A DNA stretch of 7,304 nucleotides from Spirochaetaceae bacterium (GTDB lineage Bacteria; Spirochaetota; Spirochaetia; DSM-2461): contig JAEINM010000202.1 of the NCBI GenBank assembly GCA_016342385.1, positions 1-7,304 of the forward strand, written 5' to 3'. The notes under the pieces are model-generated. The model was given only the letters and a program-made list of their open reading frames with translations. It was not told the DNA's origin and did no database searches. Position 1 is the first letter of the stretch; every line of letters starts with the position of its first letter. Shown here one piece after another: positions 5,905-7,304 of the stretch. Made by a program: the position numbers and the translations under genes.

Positions 5905-7281
5905 TTATACTGGTATTTCAGGTATACCAATCCCGGTTAAAATCCTGATAAGTACACATATGAATATCGTTCCAAAAAATAGGAGAGTTGCCAGTAAATC
6001 CTGTTTTAATAAAGAAAGTTTTTCTTTGATCAATCCAAAATTAACAACAATATAAAGAGGTACATCATTTAAAGCGACAACCACTACCGCACCGAAGACA
6101 CCGAAAATTTTATATATAAGAGGAACCATAATTATCATATAAAGTACTTTGACAAAATTCCCAACAGCCCAGTAGGAGGGTTTTCCTACTGCAAATAGAA
6201 TTCTATCTATACTATCTGTCAGAACACGTGGCCATATTCCAATGACTAATAAAGGTAACATCCATGCTGCTTGGTCGTATCTCTGATCATATAAGCTTAA
6301 TATCAATTTATCTCCGAAAGAAGCAAATAGTGCAACCGAGATTGAAAGGAAAAATATCCCCGATTTTCTCTTTTTATTAATGATTTCTTTAAGCTCATTA
6401 CGGGGGCGGTCTGAGATTTTTGAAAAAACAGGATATAATACCTGCTGACTTAAACTGCCAATTATTTTTTTGGGCAAATCAGCAAAAACAACAGCAATAT
6501 AATAGACTCCCAATAGTGTTAATGGAAAAAACTTCCCGAGTAATAATTTGTCAGCTTGTGTGGCCAGGAACATCATAGCAGTTGAAACAAAGATCCATTT
6601 GCCAAAAGTAAGCAATTCTTTCACAGCAGTTTTTTCTAACCTGAATTTATTCTTCTCATAATCTCCAATGAAGTGGCTCCAGATTGTTTTTACCAATTCA
6701 GAGATAAGTCCACCGATTATTAGAGACCAGACACTTCTATATATATACGCCAGAATAATTGTAATAATGATATTTAACAGTTGGATTGAGAGTTGGAAAG
6801 TAATCAGTCTCTTTTGATTTAATTCCTTTTCGTGTAATATCAGAGATGTTGATGTAAATCCACGTATTATAAAATTAAGTGCTATTGCTGGAATAATATA
6901 AACAAGGAGCGGATTTTGATAGAAACTGGCAGCAGGAAATGCCAGAATGATTGAAAAGGGCCATAAAATGAGTCCGCGGATAACAGCGAGGGTCCATGCC
7001 GTATTTAAAAAATCAGGATCATTTGACCTGGAACTGCGGATAATTCCCGGTCCAAGCCCTATATCACTGAAAAGTGCAATTCCAGTATCAAGTGTTCTTG
7101 CCAGTGCAATAATACCGAAAAATTCGGGAACCAGCAATCTGGTTAATACAAGATTGCTTAGTAATCGGAAAATTTTTGATACACCATTGCCGGAAACAAC
7201 ATAAACTGCGGCTTTTAGAACTTTAGTTTTAAATTTTTCATTTTCAGATTGACTTAGAGTATTCTCTATATTTTTATTCAT
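5905..7281 (-). CDS. Wzx-like polysaccharide/oligosaccharide flippase (MOP superfamily, PST family)
   Basis: A 458-residue integral membrane protein that fits the Polysacc_synt/WzxC-like group (COG2244), which moves lipid-linked glycan units from the inner to the outer face of the cytoplasmic membrane. Hydrophobic segments lie at about 22-46, 52-74, 95-117, 124-146, 162-182, 183-203, 225-245, 252-270, 306-328, 338-356, 371-390, 391-415 and 426-448, consistent with the 12-14 helices of the family. The N-terminal pattern of a charged head, then SNLVLTRLLVPEFFGIIAL (42-60) and FSDIGLGPGIIR (71-82), is the most characteristic part. The C-terminus is short. The ATG is the first after an in-frame TGA at 7287-7285; the nearest Shine-Dalgarno-like AGGA lies 12 bases upstream, longer than ideal. 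The start forms ATGAATAA, the same 8-base arrangement as at the acyltransferase/deacetylase junction, so an upstream gene may overlap it. Specificity cannot be predicted from sequence, but the neighbours suggest an amino-sugar-containing repeat unit. Confidence 0.92.
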   Translation of the reverse strand: MNKNIENTLSQSENEKFKTKVLKAAVYVVSGNGVSKIFRLLSNLVLTRLLVPEFFGIIALARTLDTGIALFSDIGLGPGIIRSSRSNDPDFLNTAWTLAVIRGLILWPFSIILAFPAASFYQNPLLVYIIPAIALNFIIRGFTSTSLILHEKELNQKRLITFQLSIQLLNIIITIILAYIYRSVWSLIIGGLISELVKTIWSHFIGDYEKNKFRLEKTAVKELLTFGKWIFVSTAMMFLATQADKLLLGKFFPLTLLGVYYIAVVFADLPKKIIGSLSQQVLYPVFSKISDRPRNELKEIINKKRKSGIFFLSISVALFASFGDKLILSLYDQRYDQAAWMLPLLVIGIWPRVLTDSIDRILFAVGKPSYWAVGNFVKVLYMIIMVPLIYKIFGVFGAVVVVALNDVPLYIVVNFGLIKEKLSLLKQDLLATLLFFGTIFICVLIRILTGIGIPEIPV

Positions 7282-7304
7282 TGTTCATTAGAATCCTATT
7301 ATAC

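Overview
The window is an AT-rich stretch of bacterial DNA in which every supportable gene lies on the minus strand. Six complete genes and one partial gene are tightly packed, with short gaps or overlaps. All six complete genes match families typical of cell-surface or secreted polysaccharide (O-antigen, capsule or exopolysaccharide) biosynthesis. Purine-rich Shine-Dalgarno sequences precede most starts, and the partial gene encodes an N-terminal export signal. The sequence does not identify the host. A Gram-negative-type bacterium is the most natural reading, because a Wzx-type flippase sits with a sugar aminotransferase and glycosyltransferase, but no taxon can be assigned.

In the direction of transcription (high to low coordinates) the order is: a Wzx/MOP-type flippase (7281-5905); a first NodB-fold polysaccharide deacetylase (5810-4767); a family 2 glycosyltransferase (4643-3711); a DegT/DnrJ/EryC1/StrS-like PLP-dependent sugar aminotransferase (3690-2560); a FemAB/CelD-like GNAT acyltransferase (2527-1454); a second NodB-fold deacetylase (1461-412) that overlaps the acyltransferase by 8 bp; and, after a 158-bp gap, the start of a secreted protein (253 to the window edge). 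The three genes from glycosyltransferase to acyltransferase are separated by only 20 and 32 bp, and the acyltransferase and second deacetylase are translationally overlapping, so these four almost certainly form one transcription unit. The gaps of 123, 94 and 158 bp elsewhere could hold extra promoters; only weak candidates are visible.

A working model, by inference: the aminotransferase makes an amino sugar nucleotide, the glycosyltransferase adds a sugar to a lipid-linked repeat unit, the GNAT-like enzyme acylates it, the two deacetylases remove N- or O-acyl groups, and the flippase exports the unit across the inner membrane. No polymerase, initiating phosphoglycosyltransferase, chain-length regulator or sugar-nucleotide enzyme is in the window, so the locus is only partly seen. 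No tRNA, rRNA, insertion sequence, CRISPR array or clear intrinsic terminator was found. I did not find a clearly new biological system. The most unusual point is the pairing of two divergent, similarly built deacetylases with an aminotransferase and an acyltransferase in one short cluster.
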